The notes below the pieces were generated by a model, which saw nothing but the letters and a program-made list of their open reading frames with translations, had not been told where the DNA came from and searched no databases. A stretch of 64,000 bases of DNA from Haloglomus salinum (GTDB lineage: Archaea; Halobacteriota; Halobacteria; Halobacteriales; Haloarculaceae). Below, in pieces: positions 38,108 through 49,409 of this stretch. Positions within the stretch are counted from its first letter, which is position 1; each line of letters opens with the position of its first letter. Location: positions 3,410,001 through 3,474,000 of the forward strand of contig NZ_CP101153.1 of the NCBI RefSeq assembly GCF_024298825.1, in the 5' to 3' direction. The position numbers and the translations under genes are program-made.

Positions 38108-38530
38108 CTACGAACTCGGCCGGTCGTCCGTGTAGAGGACATCGAGGCAGTCCTTCACGAAGCCGGAGAGCCGACCGCCGACGGCGTGGTCCGTCGAGAT
38201 GCCGACTGCAGAGCCGTCGGGAAGCAACAGGTGGACGACCACCGCCTCCCCGAAGACATGCACCGACGCGTGCAGCGGGCCGAATTCGGGGTCGTTCTCG
38301 GTCGGCGCGCGAGCCGCCTGCTCGGCCTCGTAGAGGCGGTTGATGCGCTCGACGCGCGAGTGAACTGCTGTTTCGGAGATATCTCTGCGGGCGAAATGAA
38401 GCGTCACCCCCGACCCGTCGTAGACCACACAACTCCGGAGGCTGTCGCCGAAGCGGCTCCGCAGGTACTCGACGAGTGCTCCCACGTCGGTGGGGTGGCC
38501 ACCAGCGTCACCGTCGCCGCTTGGAGGCAT
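38108..38530 (-). CDS. Conserved haloarchaeal protein of unknown function (140 aa)
   Basis: Soluble alpha/beta protein. DVGALVEYLRSRFGDSLRSCVVYDGSGVTLHFARRDISET and the late FGEAVVVHLLLPDGSAVGISTDHAV are the recognisable parts. It belongs to a family seen widely in haloarchaea; the number may be DUF7522, from memory. ATG 38530 (MPPSGDGDAG) is chosen. It is divergent from the methylmalonyl-CoA mutase gene, with about 100 bases between the starts for both promoters. Confidence 0.7.
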   Translation of the reverse strand: MPPSGDGDAGGHPTDVGALVEYLRSRFGDSLRSCVVYDGSGVTLHFARRDISETAVHSRVERINRLYEAEQAARAPTENDPEFGPLHASVHVFGEAVVVHLLLPDGSAVGISTDHAVGGRLSGFVKDCLDVLYTDDRPSS

Positions 38531-38633
38531 GGGTTTCGGTGACACTCCACGCGCTTGAATCCCCGGACGACCGGCACCGAAGCCGACCGCCTGCACGCCA
38601 ACCTTCTTGCCGGGACGGCGCGAAGCCGGGCGT

Positions 38634-40334
<1,701 letters not shown>

Positions 40335-40384
40335 CGCCGGCCGAACGGAGAACACCTTTACTCGGCGCCGTCGTAGCCGCTCCC

Positions 40385-40786
40385 GTGTCCTCCCCGGACG
40401 AATCCACGTCACTGCGCGCGGCGGGCGCCGTCGGGACCGTCGTCGCGATGCTCCCCGTTCCGGCGCTCGCCCCGGCCGTCGGCGGGGGGCTCGCTGCGGC
40501 CCTCGTCACGCGGTCACGTCGTCGCAACGCCGGCCTCGGCGCCGTCGTCGGGTCCCTCGGCGGCCTCGGCTACCTCGCCGGCTGGTCCGTCCTCGCGCTC
40601 GCGCTCTCCGGGACGTTCCCGCCCGCGCTCCCGAACGGCGGCGCGTTCGAGGGGTTCGCCGTGTTCGTGCTCGTTCTCGACATCATCGGTGGGGCCGTCG
40701 GTGGGGTGTTCGGCGGCGGTCTCGCCCACCGAGCGCGGGCACGTGGTGACGAGAGGGAGCAGACTGGGTACGAGCAGCCGGAATAA
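40385..40786 (+). CDS. Small membrane protein, DUF5518-like
   Basis: A 133-aa protein from GTG 40385. Two or three glycine-rich hydrophobic segments (GAVGTVVAMLPVPALAPAVGGG; LGAVVGSLGGLGYLAGWSVLALAL; FVLVLDIIGGAVGGVFGGGL) are typical of the DUF5518 family of haloarchaea as I recall it. Function unknown. It follows the mutase by 50 bases, but with its own start region, and is convergent with the ABC permease at 40838. Confidence 0.75.
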   Translation: MSSPDESTSLRAAGAVGTVVAMLPVPALAPAVGGGLAAALVTRSRRRNAGLGAVVGSLGGLGYLAGWSVLALALSGTFPPALPNGGAFEGFAVFVLVLDIIGGAVGGVFGGGLAHRARARGDEREQTGYEQPE

Positions 40787-40837
40787 TCGGTCAAACGGGT
40801 TCGTAAGGCTGGAACCCTGGAGTTCTACGAGTACTCC

Positions 40838-41719
40838 TCAGAGCAGGTCACGACGCCGCCACACCGCCAGCGCGACGAGCGGCACCACGACGGTCCAGAC
40901 CACCAGCACGACCGCGGCGAACTCCGAGGTGACGGCGATGGAGTCGACGCTCGCCTCGACGACCACCTCCTCGGTGGCCGGATTGTAGTCCGTCGCGACG
41001 GTCCGCGTGAGTAGCGGGTGGTCCCTGGTGCCGAAGTCGGCGAACTCCGTGGTCAGCTTCACGTACGCGTTGAGGGGATTCACCCGGCCGATCCAGAAGT
41101 ACCACTCCGGCGGGAACGGGTACCGGTCGACGTTCTGCACCTCGAGCAGGACCATCTGCAGGGCCGGCCAGAGCCCGCGGAAGACCGCGAAGACGCCGAC
41201 GGCACCGACCACGGCCCGCGTCGAGGTGGAGACGACCGCCGAGAGCGCCATCCCCATACCGACGAACAGGAGGGCGAACAGCAGCGTCACGGCCGTCAGG
41301 CCGAGCATGGCGACGTAGGAGCCGTTCTGGAACAGCGCGCCGACGGCGACGGTACAGACCAGCAGCCCGGCCGTGAGCGGTGCGGCGACCGCCGTCAGCC
41401 GGGAGAGGAACTTGCCGGCGAAGGCGTCGAGCCGGGAGTTGGGCAGACCCAGGAGGAACCGGACGCTCCCGGACTCGCGCTCGCCGACCAGCGACGAGTA
41501 GGCGGCGAGCAACCCGACCAGCGGCACCAGCACGTGTGATATCGCCCCGATGGCGAACACCGCGGTCTGTCGGTCCGGCGGTGGACCGTAGTTGTCGAGC
41601 GCGTACATCCCCAGAACGATTCCGGCGGTGGCCAGGACCAGCAGGACCGCGACGGCCGGCACCAGCCGCGACCGGTAGGTCGACAGGAGGTCGCGCCGGA
41701 AGACGTGGTTCCAGGTCAT
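40838..41719 (-). CDS. ABC transporter permease (NosY/ABC-2 type)
   Basis: A 293-aa membrane protein with six predicted helices. It opens MTWNHVFRRDLLSTYRSRLV, the cytoplasmic lead-in typical of ABC-2 permeases. VGERESGSVRFLLGLPNSR is the coupling segment seen in NosY-type proteins. The large loop WYFWIGRVNPLNAYVKLTTEFADFG lies outside. It overlaps the ATPase gene (41716) by 4 bases. The substrate is unknown. Confidence 0.9.
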   Translation of the reverse strand: MTWNHVFRRDLLSTYRSRLVPAVAVLLVLATAGIVLGMYALDNYGPPPDRQTAVFAIGAISHVLVPLVGLLAAYSSLVGERESGSVRFLLGLPNSRLDAFAGKFLSRLTAVAAPLTAGLLVCTVAVGALFQNGSYVAMLGLTAVTLLFALLFVGMGMALSAVVSTSTRAVVGAVGVFAVFRGLWPALQMVLLEVQNVDRYPFPPEWYFWIGRVNPLNAYVKLTTEFADFGTRDHPLLTRTVATDYNPATEEVVVEASVDSIAVTSEFAAVVLVVWTVVVPLVALAVWRRRDLL

Positions 41720-42669
41720 CGGTCGCCCCCGTCGGTCGCGGGTGCCCGGTCCGTCGACGCGTCGGCCCGCTCGCCGTCCGTGTACTTCGAGAAGACCTCG
41801 CCGAGCGACGCCTCGCGTACGTCGAACTCGCCGAGGCGGCCGGCCTCCGACACCCGGTTGAGAACGCGCAGTTTGGTGTCGGCGTCGTCACAGACGGCCT
41901 CCAGTTGCCCGTTCGGGAACCGGACGTCCCTGACACCCTCGATGGCCTCGATGCCCGACAGCGGGTCCGGGTCGCCCGTCAACTCGACGACGAGCGTGCT
42001 ACCGGCGCCGAGTTCGTCGCGGAGGGTGCCGACGGAGTCCTCGGCGACGATCTCCCCGTCGTAGAGGATACCGACCTCGTCGGCGACGGCCTCGACCTGT
42101 TCGAGGATGTGCGAGGAGAAGAAGACGGTCGCGCCCCGGTCGCGCTCCTCGCGGACGATGTCCCGGAGCGTGCGCGCACCGTTCGGGTCGAGCCCCGTCG
42201 ATGGCTCGTCCAGCACGAGCAGGTCGGGGTCGTCGACGAGCGCCACCGCGAGTGCGAGGCGCTGTTTCATCCCCTTCGAGAAGCCGCCGGCCCGGCGGTC
42301 GGCCGCCCCTTCGAGGTTCACGCGGGCGACGAGTTCGTCGGGGTCGTCGTCGGCTGCGCGCGTCTCGATGGCGTGCTCGACGTGTTCGCGCGCGGTGAGG
42401 TGTTCGTAGACGCCGTAGCCCTCCAGCAGCGAGCCCGTTCGGCGACGCACCGGCACGGAGTCGCGCTGTGGGTCCTCGCCGAGGACGCGCACGTCGCCGG
42501 CAGTCGGCGAGGCGAAGTCGAGCATGATGTTGATGGTTGTCGACTTGCCGGCGCCGTTCGGGCCGAGGAAGCCGAACACCTCGCCGGCCTCGACGGTGAG
42601 GTCGACACCACGGAGTGCGGTCACGTCACCGTACGACTTCCGGAGGCCGTCGAGCTCGACGACACTCAT
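41716..42669 (-). CDS. ABC transporter ATP-binding protein (NosF/ABC-2 type)
   Basis: A 317-aa ATPase: Walker A GFLGPNGAGKSTTINI, signature FSKGMKQRLALA, Walker B LLVLDEPSTGLDPNG and switch FSSHILEQVEAV. It has a C-terminal regulatory tail and acidic end. It pairs with the overlapping permease. A cluster of A/T bases upstream (42790-42815) is shared with the divergent acetyl-CoA synthetase paralogue. Confidence 0.92.
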   Translation of the reverse strand: MSVVELDGLRKSYGDVTALRGVDLTVEAGEVFGFLGPNGAGKSTTINIMLDFASPTAGDVRVLGEDPQRDSVPVRRRTGSLLEGYGVYEHLTAREHVEHAIETRAADDDPDELVARVNLEGAADRRAGGFSKGMKQRLALAVALVDDPDLLVLDEPSTGLDPNGARTLRDIVREERDRGATVFFSSHILEQVEAVADEVGILYDGEIVAEDSVGTLRDELGAGSTLVVELTGDPDPLSGIEAIEGVRDVRFPNGQLEAVCDDADTKLRVLNRVSEAGRLGEFDVREASLGEVFSKYTDGERADASTDRAPATDGGDR

Positions 42670-42793
42670 GCCGTCACCTCGCGGTAGCGGAGGGGTGGGG
42701 GACCGTGCATCGTCGGGAGAGCGGCCGAGTCCGGCATAAGTCTTCTTCGTCCGCGAGGCTCGGCCGGCGATGACCGACCGGGCGCTTCCGCCC

Positions 42794-42815
42794 GATTATA
42801 TGCAACGTTTAATGC
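42794..42815 (+). promoter_or_regulatory. Promoter of the 42846 gene
   Basis: Two A/T-rich boxes, gattatatgc (42794-42803) and cgtttaatg (42806-42814), precede ATG 42846. The second is at the usual TATA distance. Confidence 0.5.
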
Positions 42816-42845
42816 CTCGGTCCCGAGAGTGGCGATTGGTATCCC

Positions 42846-44801
42846 ATGTCTAGGGGCGACCCGGAAGCGGACCGGCAGCCGACGAGGAGCGGTGGCTCGA
42901 CCGACCGGCTCTGCCCACCGGACTGGTTCGTGGAGACCGCGAACGTCTCCGATTCCGACATCAGAGCCCGGTTCGAGGCGAACTGGCCCGGCTGCTGGCG
43001 TGCGGCGGCCGACCTCCTCGACTGGGACACACCCTACGATAGCGTCCTGTCCGCGGGCGACGACCGGCTGACGTGGTTCGAGGGTGGGGCACTGAAACCC
43101 TCGGTCAACTGTGTCGACCGGCACGTCGAGGCCGGGCGGAAGAACGCCGTCGCCCTCCGGTGGATCGGTGCGGCCGGCGAGCGCGAGTCGCTGACGTACC
43201 TCGACCTCCAGTACGAGGTCGAGGCGGTCGCGGCCGGCCTCCGTACGCTCGGGGTCGGCCCCGGTAACGTGGTCACGCTGTTCATGCCGAACGTGCCGGA
43301 GTTGCCGGTGACGATGCTGGCGTGTGCCCGTCTCGGGGCGCTCCACAACGTCGTCTACGCCGGGTTCTCGGCCGACGAACTGGCCGACCGGATGGAGAGC
43401 GCCGATTCGGAGTACCTCGTCACCTGCGACGGGTACTACCGCCGCGGAAGCGCCGTCGGCCAGCGCAACACGGCCGACAGCGCCCGGCTCCGACTCGATG
43501 CGGACGTGACCGGCGTGCTGGTCGGGCGGCTCGACGACGACCCCCATCTGGGTCGTGATTACCACGGCTACGGGGCGCTCCGCGACGAGTTCGCGGGCGC
43601 GACGGTCGAACCCGTCGCCCGCGAGGCCGGCGACCCGCTGTTCGTCCTCTACACGTCGGGCACGACGGGCGAGCCCGACCAGGTGACCCACGCCACCGGC
43701 GGCTACCTCTCGTACGCCGCCTGGACCGCGATGGCCGTGCTGGACATCAAGCCACAGGACACGTACTGGTGTGCCGCCGACATCGGCTGGATCACGGGCC
43801 ACACCTACGGTGTCTACGGCCCGCTCGCGCTCGGCACGACCACGCTACTCCACGAGTCGCCCGCCGACCACCAGGCCGGAGGGCACCCCTGGACCAGCAT
43901 CGAGCGCGAGTCGGTCGACGTCTTCTACACGGCGCCCACCGCGGTCCGGTCGATGCGCCAGCGTGGCGCGCCACCCAGCGACGAGTACGACCGCTCCTCC
44001 ATCCGCCTGCTGGGCACCGTCGGCGAGCCCATCGACCCGACGACGTGGCACTGGTACCGCGAACATCTCGGCGGCGGCGAGGCGCCCGTCGTGGACACGT
44101 GGTGGCAGACCGAAACGGGCGGCATCGTCGTCGCGACGCTGCCGGCCCTCGACGAGATGCAACCCGGGTCGGCCGGGCCCGGAGTGCCCGGCCTCTCCGT
44201 CGATGTCGTGGACGGGGCGGGCGACCCGGTCGCGGCGGGTACGGAAGGGACCCTCGCCGTCAGCCGGCCGTGGCCGGGGATGTGCCGGCGGCTCGCCGTC
44301 GAGGCGCGCGCGGCGGGTGCCGACGCAGACAGCCCGGAGGCGTGGCGGTACGTCACCGGTGACCGTGCGACCCGCGACGCGGACGGCTACGTCACCCTGC
44401 TCGGACGGGACGCCGAGACCATCGAGATGGACGAGACGGCCGTGGGAACGGCTGTCGTGGAGCGGGTCATCAGCTCGCTCGACGGGGTCACGGAGGCGGG
44501 TGTCGTCCGTGTCTCCGAGACCGGCGAGATCGCGGCGTACGTGAGCTGCGAGCGGAACCATCCGGACACGGATGCCCTGACCGAGCGGGTCCGGTCGCGG
44601 GTCCGGAAGGAGGTCTCGCCGGCGGTCTGTCCGGACCGCATCGTCGTGGTTCCGGAACTCCCCAAGACCCACTCGGGAAAGGTGATGCGCCGACTCCTCG
44701 CCGATGTCGTCAGCGGCCACGGCTACGGCGACACGAGCGCGCTGCGGAACCCCGAGGTCGTCGGCGAGATCGAGACGGTCACGCGAGAGGAGGAGGAGTG
44801 A
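42846..44801 (+). CDS. Degenerate acetyl-CoA synthetase paralogue (AMP-forming family)
   Basis: A 651-aa member of the acyl-AMP synthetase family, collinear with the acs at 47207. The phosphate-binding loop at 269-279 reads YTSGTTGEPDQ where active enzymes have GKPKG. The hinge region after GR (Arg521) reads DAETIEMDETAVG instead of LDDVMNVAGHRLG, losing the ATP-contacting Arg (Ala532). The C-terminal PKTHSGKVMRR with Lys612 is kept. Substrate-pocket motifs VDTWWQTETGG and CAADIGWITGH are also kept. So adenylation is doubtful while fold and acyl pocket look intact; it may be inactive, regulatory or changed in chemistry. Confidence 0.85.
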   Translation: MSRGDPEADRQPTRSGGSTDRLCPPDWFVETANVSDSDIRARFEANWPGCWRAAADLLDWDTPYDSVLSAGDDRLTWFEGGALKPSVNCVDRHVEAGRKNAVALRWIGAAGERESLTYLDLQYEVEAVAAGLRTLGVGPGNVVTLFMPNVPELPVTMLACARLGALHNVVYAGFSADELADRMESADSEYLVTCDGYYRRGSAVGQRNTADSARLRLDADVTGVLVGRLDDDPHLGRDYHGYGALRDEFAGATVEPVAREAGDPLFVLYTSGTTGEPDQVTHATGGYLSYAAWTAMAVLDIKPQDTYWCAADIGWITGHTYGVYGPLALGTTTLLHESPADHQAGGHPWTSIERESVDVFYTAPTAVRSMRQRGAPPSDEYDRSSIRLLGTVGEPIDPTTWHWYREHLGGGEAPVVDTWWQTETGGIVVATLPALDEMQPGSAGPGVPGLSVDVVDGAGDPVAAGTEGTLAVSRPWPGMCRRLAVEARAAGADADSPEAWRYVTGDRATRDADGYVTLLGRDAETIEMDETAVGTAVVERVISSLDGVTEAGVVRVSETGEIAAYVSCERNHPDTDALTERVRSRVRKEVSPAVCPDRIVVVPELPKTHSGKVMRRLLADVVSGHGYGDTSALRNPEVVGEIETVTREEEE

Positions 44802-44987
44802 CCGTTTCGCACCTCTCCATATCTCCGAAACAGTCGTGTCCGCGGTCGTACGCACAGCCGTCAGTAACCGGGTATTGTCCCCCGTGCGGAGAGATACCCG
44901 TGGTGTATCCGAGCCACACCGCTCCCCGTGCTCGGTTCCCGGTCGGTGTCGATGCGATAGTCCCCGAGAACCGGGAAATGCCCGGTG

Positions 44988-44997
44988 GATTTATTTC
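44988..44997 (+). promoter_or_regulatory. TATA box of the Bat-like regulator
   Basis: gatttatttc about 25-30 bases before ATG 45021, predicting a leaderless transcript and supporting that start over the frame from 44985. Confidence 0.6.
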
Positions 44998-45020
44998 GGA
45001 ATCAGGTGACACCACGAACC

Positions 45021-47165
45021 ATGTCGTCAGATGGGCAGGCCAACCGCGTCCGGCTCGACCGTGACCGGTATCGGAAGCTGGTGGCGGCGTCGGGGACGGA
45101 CCGGGAGCGGCTCGTGCTCCGGCTCGCTGGCGAGGCTGGGCTGACGCCGACGGAGATGACGCGGCTGGAGGCTGGCCACGCCGAGACCCGACTCCACGAC
45201 GGCGGAGTGAGTCACGCCCTCCGGGTCCCGGACGGGGGCGGCGGGACGGCCCGGCTGGCGCCGCTCCCGACGGACCTGGAGTCCGAGCTGACCGCGTACG
45301 TCGGTCCCGACGCCGACGGCGGGGCCCCCGTGTTCGAGGTGACGCCACGCCGCCTCCAGATGCTCGTCGGGAGCGTGGCCGACCGTGCGGCCGAGGCGGC
45401 CGACGACCCGGCGCTGGAACGAGTATCGAGCGCCGACCTCCGGCGGTTCTTCGGACGGGACGCCGTCGAGCGGGGCGTCCCGCCCGGAGCGGTCCTGGCG
45501 ACTGGTGGCTGGGAGCGTCTCGACAGCATCGACACCGCCGTCTCGGACCCGGACCACGAGACGGCCGTCTCCGCGTTCGCGAACGCCCGCCCGCCGGTCG
45601 CCGTCGACGACGGCCCCGCCGGGCCGCAGGGGGGGCTCGACCCCGGCGCGCTGCGGGACGCCCTCGACCGACTCGACGCTGCCGTGGTGGTGCTGGGGCC
45701 GAACGGTCGCATCCACCACGCGAACCGCTCGTTCGAGCGGCTCACCGGGCGGCGCGTCGACGGGGTCGTCGGTCGCCCCTTCGGGTCGCTGGTCCTCGAC
45801 GACGGGCTTCCGGGCGAGTACTGGCGGACGGTCGCCACGGAGGGCGCGTGGTCGGGGGTCCTGCCGTACGCTCGGGCCGAGGAGGGCGCGGTGGAGCGCT
45901 GGACCCGTGCCTCGCGGGTGCCCGACGGTGCCGGTGGCGCCGAGCGTGTCGTGGTCGAGATCCGCGAGCGCGACGCCGACCCGACGACGGGCCGGTCGCA
46001 CGCGGTCGCGGCGGCGGTTCGGGCCCTCGGTGAGCGACTCGCCGACGAGACGACGCGCGACGGCGTGTTGCAGGCCACGACCGAGGTACTTGCGCGCGGC
46101 GAAGCCTACGAGTGTGCGTGGGTGGTCGACCCCTCCCCGCCACAGGGGCTGGACCCGCTGGCCACCGCCGGTGTCGAGCCCTCGGTCGCCCGGGAGTACG
46201 TCGCCGACCAGTCGGCGCTCGTCGACGCCGCCCGCGAGGTGGCAGAGGACGGAACGACGCGTGTCATCCCGGTCGAACCGACCCCGCCAGCCCCGGACAC
46301 TCCGACGCTCGTTCTGGTTCCCCTGCGACACGCCCAGAGCGTCCACGGCGTTCTGGTCCTCGCCGCGAGGGAGACGGTCTCCATCGAGGACAGCGAGCGC
46401 GAGGTGGTCACGGACCTCGGCCGGCGCGTCGGCCTGGCGCTCAGCGCCGCCGAGTGGCGCCACCTCCTCCTCTCGGATACGGTGCTGGAACTGACTTTCG
46501 AGAGTACCGACCCCGGCTCGCTGTTCGTCTCCGCGTCGGCGCGCCTGGACTGCCGTATCGAACTCGACGGGATGGTTCCGGTCGAGGACGGACTGCTCTA
46601 CTACGTGACGGTGGCCGGCGCGACGCCGGAGGAGGCGCTCGCGGCGGCCCGCGAGGCCGGGGAGGCACGACTCGTCGCCGACCGCGGGGACGCCACGCTG
46701 CTGGAGGTGGCGGCGCCGGCTGCGTCGCTGGCGACCCCGCTCATCGAGCGTGGCGGGAACGTGCGGTCGCTGGTGGCCGAGGACGGGCGTGCGGAGCTTG
46801 TCTGTGAGTTCTCGCCCGACGCCACGGTCCGGGACCTGCTGGAGGCGTTGCGCGAGGCGTTCCCCGAGTCGAACCTGCTGGCGAAGCGCGAGGACGAGCG
46901 CTCGGCCGCCAGCTCGTCGGCGTTCCGCGAGTCCGTCGACGACGAGCTGACCGACAAGCAGCGCTCGGTCCTCCGGGCGGCGTACCACGCGGGGTACTTC
47001 GAGTGGCCCCGCGGGAGTACCGCCGAGGAGCTGGCCGACTCGATGGATATCTCCTCGCCGACCCTCCACAACCACCTCCGGCGAGCGCAGCAGCGCCTCC
47101 TGACGGCGCTGTTCGAAGAGGAGAGTCGGCCGCTGGCCGAGGAAGGGACTGATTGGGATAGCTAG
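45021..47165 (+). CDS. Bacterioopsin-activator (Bat)-like transcriptional regulator
   Basis: A 714-aa multidomain regulator. Residues 1-160 resemble a tyrosine-recombinase-derived domain (RLVLRLAGEAGLTPTEMTRLEAG) found in several haloarchaeal regulators. A PAS domain follows at about 210-330 (RDALDRLDAAVVVLGPNGRI; NRSFERLTGRRVDG), then a GAF-like domain (about 335-480), a Bat-type beta domain (about 485-625) and the C-terminal HTH_10 (DELTDKQRSVLRAAYHAGYFEWPRGSTAEELADSM; PTLHNHLRRAQQRLL). It lies between the two acetyl-CoA synthetase genes, so control of acetate or carboxylate activation by a small-molecule or redox signal is likely (inference). Confidence 0.9.
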   Translation: MSSDGQANRVRLDRDRYRKLVAASGTDRERLVLRLAGEAGLTPTEMTRLEAGHAETRLHDGGVSHALRVPDGGGGTARLAPLPTDLESELTAYVGPDADGGAPVFEVTPRRLQMLVGSVADRAAEAADDPALERVSSADLRRFFGRDAVERGVPPGAVLATGGWERLDSIDTAVSDPDHETAVSAFANARPPVAVDDGPAGPQGGLDPGALRDALDRLDAAVVVLGPNGRIHHANRSFERLTGRRVDGVVGRPFGSLVLDDGLPGEYWRTVATEGAWSGVLPYARAEEGAVERWTRASRVPDGAGGAERVVVEIRERDADPTTGRSHAVAAAVRALGERLADETTRDGVLQATTEVLARGEAYECAWVVDPSPPQGLDPLATAGVEPSVAREYVADQSALVDAAREVAEDGTTRVIPVEPTPPAPDTPTLVLVPLRHAQSVHGVLVLAARETVSIEDSEREVVTDLGRRVGLALSAAEWRHLLLSDTVLELTFESTDPGSLFVSASARLDCRIELDGMVPVEDGLLYYVTVAGATPEEALAAAREAGEARLVADRGDATLLEVAAPAASLATPLIERGGNVRSLVAEDGRAELVCEFSPDATVRDLLEALREAFPESNLLAKREDERSAASSSAFRESVDDELTDKQRSVLRAAYHAGYFEWPRGSTAEELADSMDISSPTLHNHLRRAQQRLLTALFEEESRPLAEEGTDWDS

Positions 47166-47173
47166 CGGGACGG

Positions 47174-47181
47174 GTTATTAT
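47174..47181 (+). promoter_or_regulatory. TATA box of acs
   Basis: gttattat about 27 bases before ATG 47207, giving a leaderless or very short leader transcript independent of the regulator upstream. Confidence 0.6.
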
Positions 47182-47206
47182 GCTGGGTGGGAACGCTTGA
47201 CTCGTT

Positions 47207-49204
47207 ATGTCCGAACAGGAAGAGCCGGACCCCGACGCCACGATTGAGGCACGCCTCCACGAGCAGGAGTACTTCCGCCCGCCGACGGAGTTCGTCGGCC
47301 AGGCGAACGCCTCGGACCCCGCCATCCACGACGAGGTGGGTGAGTTCCCCGAGGGGTTCGAGCAGTACGCCGAACTGCTCGACTGGGACACACACTGGGA
47401 CGAGGTACTCGACGCCTCCAATCCGCCGTTCTACGAGTGGTTCGTCGGCGGCGAACTCAACGCCTCCTACAACTGTATCGACCGGCACCTCGACGAGCGG
47501 AAGAACCAGACAGCGCTCCTCTGGGAGGGGGAGGGCGGCGAGCAGCGGAACATCACCTATCAGGACCTCTATCGCCGCGTGAACGAGACAGCGGCCGCGC
47601 TCCAGGACGCGGGCGTCGAGGAGGACGACGTCGTCACCATCCACCTCCCGATGGTCCCCGCGCTCCCCATCACGATGCTCGCCTGTGCGCGCCTCGGGGC
47701 GCCCCACTCGGTCGTCTTCGCCGGGTTCTCCGCACAGGCACTCGCAGAGCGCGTCGACTCGGCCGACTCGGACTTCGTCGTCACCATCGACGGCTACTAC
47801 CGCCGTGGTGACTTCCTGCCCCACATCGAGAAGGCCGACGAGGCCCACGAGGACGCCGACCGTGACCCCTCGACGCTCGTCTGGACCCGCCACGACGACG
47901 TCCACGATTCCGTCGATGTCTCCGACGACTACACGATGATGGCGGACCTGCTGGCGGACAACGAGCGAGCGACCGTCGACCCCGTCTCCCGTGACGCCGA
48001 GGACCCGCTCTTCCTGATGTACACGTCGGGGACCACGGGCAAACCGAAGGGATGCCAGCATCGCACGGGCGGCTACCTCTCGTATGTCACCGCGACCTCG
48101 AAGTACGTCCTCGACATCAAGCCCGAGGACACCTACTGGTGTGCGGCTGACATCGGCTGGATTACGGGTCACTCCTACATCGTCTACGGCCCGCTCGCGC
48201 TGGGGACGACCAGCGTGATGTACGAGGGGACGCCGGACCACCCACACAAGTCCCGGATGTGGGAGATCGCCGAGCGGTACGACGTGGACATCTTCCACAC
48301 CTCGCCGACGGCGGTGCGGATGTTCATGAAGTGGGGCCCGGAGTACGTCGAGGGGTACGACTTCGACTTCCGCCACATGACGACGGTGGGCGAGCCCATC
48401 CAGCCCGAGGCGTGGCTCTGGTACTACCAGCACATCGGCGACGAGGATGCCGTCATCGTGGACACGTGGTGGCAGACCGAGACCGGCGGCCACCTCATCA
48501 CGAACCTGCCCGCGCTGGAGGACATGAAGCCCGGCAGCGCCGGCAAGCCCGCACCCGGAATCTCGCCGGCCCTCGTCGACGACCAGGGCGACAGGCTGGA
48601 GCCGGCGAGCGGGAAGGCCGGCAACCTCATCATCGAGCGGCCGTGGCCCGGGATGCTCCAGACGGTGTACGGCAACGACGAGCGGTTCATCGACACCTAC
48701 TGGGCCGACTTCTCCGATACGGACTCCGACGACTGGCGCGACTGGAACTACAAGGCCGGTGACGGTGCCGTGCAGGCTCAGGACGGCTACTGGCGCATCC
48801 TCGGCCGCCTCGACGACGTGATGAACGTCGCTGGGCACCGGCTCGGCACGATGGAGCTCGAATCGGCCGTCGCCGAGGTCGAGGACGTGGCCGAGGCCGC
48901 CGTCGCGGCCCGCGAGCACGCCGAGAAGGGCGAGGTGCCCGACGTGTACGTCGTCGTCCGTGACGGCGTCGAGGCCGGCGAGGAGGTCCGCGACCGCATC
49001 ATCGCGGCCGTCGAGGACGAGATCGGCGCCTTCGCCCGCCCGGACAACGTGATGTTCGTCAGCGACCTGCCGAAGACACGTTCGGGCAAGATCATGCGTC
49101 GCGTCCTGGAGAACATCTCCAACAACGAGGACCTCGGGGACACGACCACCCTGCGCGACCCCTCGGTGCCGGAGACCATCCGCGACCAGGTCCACGGCGA
49201 CTGA
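47207..49204 (+). CDS. acs: Acetyl-CoA synthetase, AMP-forming
   Basis: A 665-aa enzyme that converts acetate (or propionate), ATP and CoA to acyl-CoA, AMP and pyrophosphate. All key sites are canonical: YTSGTTGKPKG (272-282), VDTWWQTETGG, hinge GRLDDVMNVAGHRLGT with the ATP-contacting Arg, and the catalytic, potentially acetylated Lys628 in PKTRSGKIMRR. It has its own TATA box. Neighbours are a degenerate paralogue, a Bat-like regulator and a Liv-type importer. Confidence 0.95.
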   Translation: MSEQEEPDPDATIEARLHEQEYFRPPTEFVGQANASDPAIHDEVGEFPEGFEQYAELLDWDTHWDEVLDASNPPFYEWFVGGELNASYNCIDRHLDERKNQTALLWEGEGGEQRNITYQDLYRRVNETAAALQDAGVEEDDVVTIHLPMVPALPITMLACARLGAPHSVVFAGFSAQALAERVDSADSDFVVTIDGYYRRGDFLPHIEKADEAHEDADRDPSTLVWTRHDDVHDSVDVSDDYTMMADLLADNERATVDPVSRDAEDPLFLMYTSGTTGKPKGCQHRTGGYLSYVTATSKYVLDIKPEDTYWCAADIGWITGHSYIVYGPLALGTTSVMYEGTPDHPHKSRMWEIAERYDVDIFHTSPTAVRMFMKWGPEYVEGYDFDFRHMTTVGEPIQPEAWLWYYQHIGDEDAVIVDTWWQTETGGHLITNLPALEDMKPGSAGKPAPGISPALVDDQGDRLEPASGKAGNLIIERPWPGMLQTVYGNDERFIDTYWADFSDTDSDDWRDWNYKAGDGAVQAQDGYWRILGRLDDVMNVAGHRLGTMELESAVAEVEDVAEAAVAAREHAEKGEVPDVYVVVRDGVEAGEEVRDRIIAAVEDEIGAFARPDNVMFVSDLPKTRSGKIMRRVLENISNNEDLGDTTTLRDPSVPETIRDQVHGD

Positions 49205-49267
49205 GACCAGGCCGCTCCCGGGCCGACCGCACGCCGCGTGCCAGTCCCCGCGGCCCAGCTCCTCCCT

Positions 49268-49272
49268 TTTTG
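49268..49272 (+). terminator. T5 run after acs
   Basis: A pyrimidine tract with ttttt 64 bases after the acs stop, a plausible archaeal termination signal before the separately promoted importer operon. Confidence 0.35.
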
Positions 49273-49375
49273 TCCCCTCGTCGCGCTCCGTTCGGCTGCT
49301 CTATGGCCGTTCACCCTGGCAACGATGGCCGACTTCGAACCATGTCAATCATTGGTTAACGTATTTATCCTGTTG

Positions 49376-49383
49376 CTTTATAC
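49376..49383 (+). promoter_or_regulatory. TATA box of the Liv-type importer operon
   Basis: ctttatac about 27-30 bases before GTG 49410; another A/T box (gtatttatcc, 49361-49370) lies just upstream. Supports the GTG start. Confidence 0.55.
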
Positions 49384-49409
49384 GGGAATGTCGCTTGTCA
49401 CACATCGTC

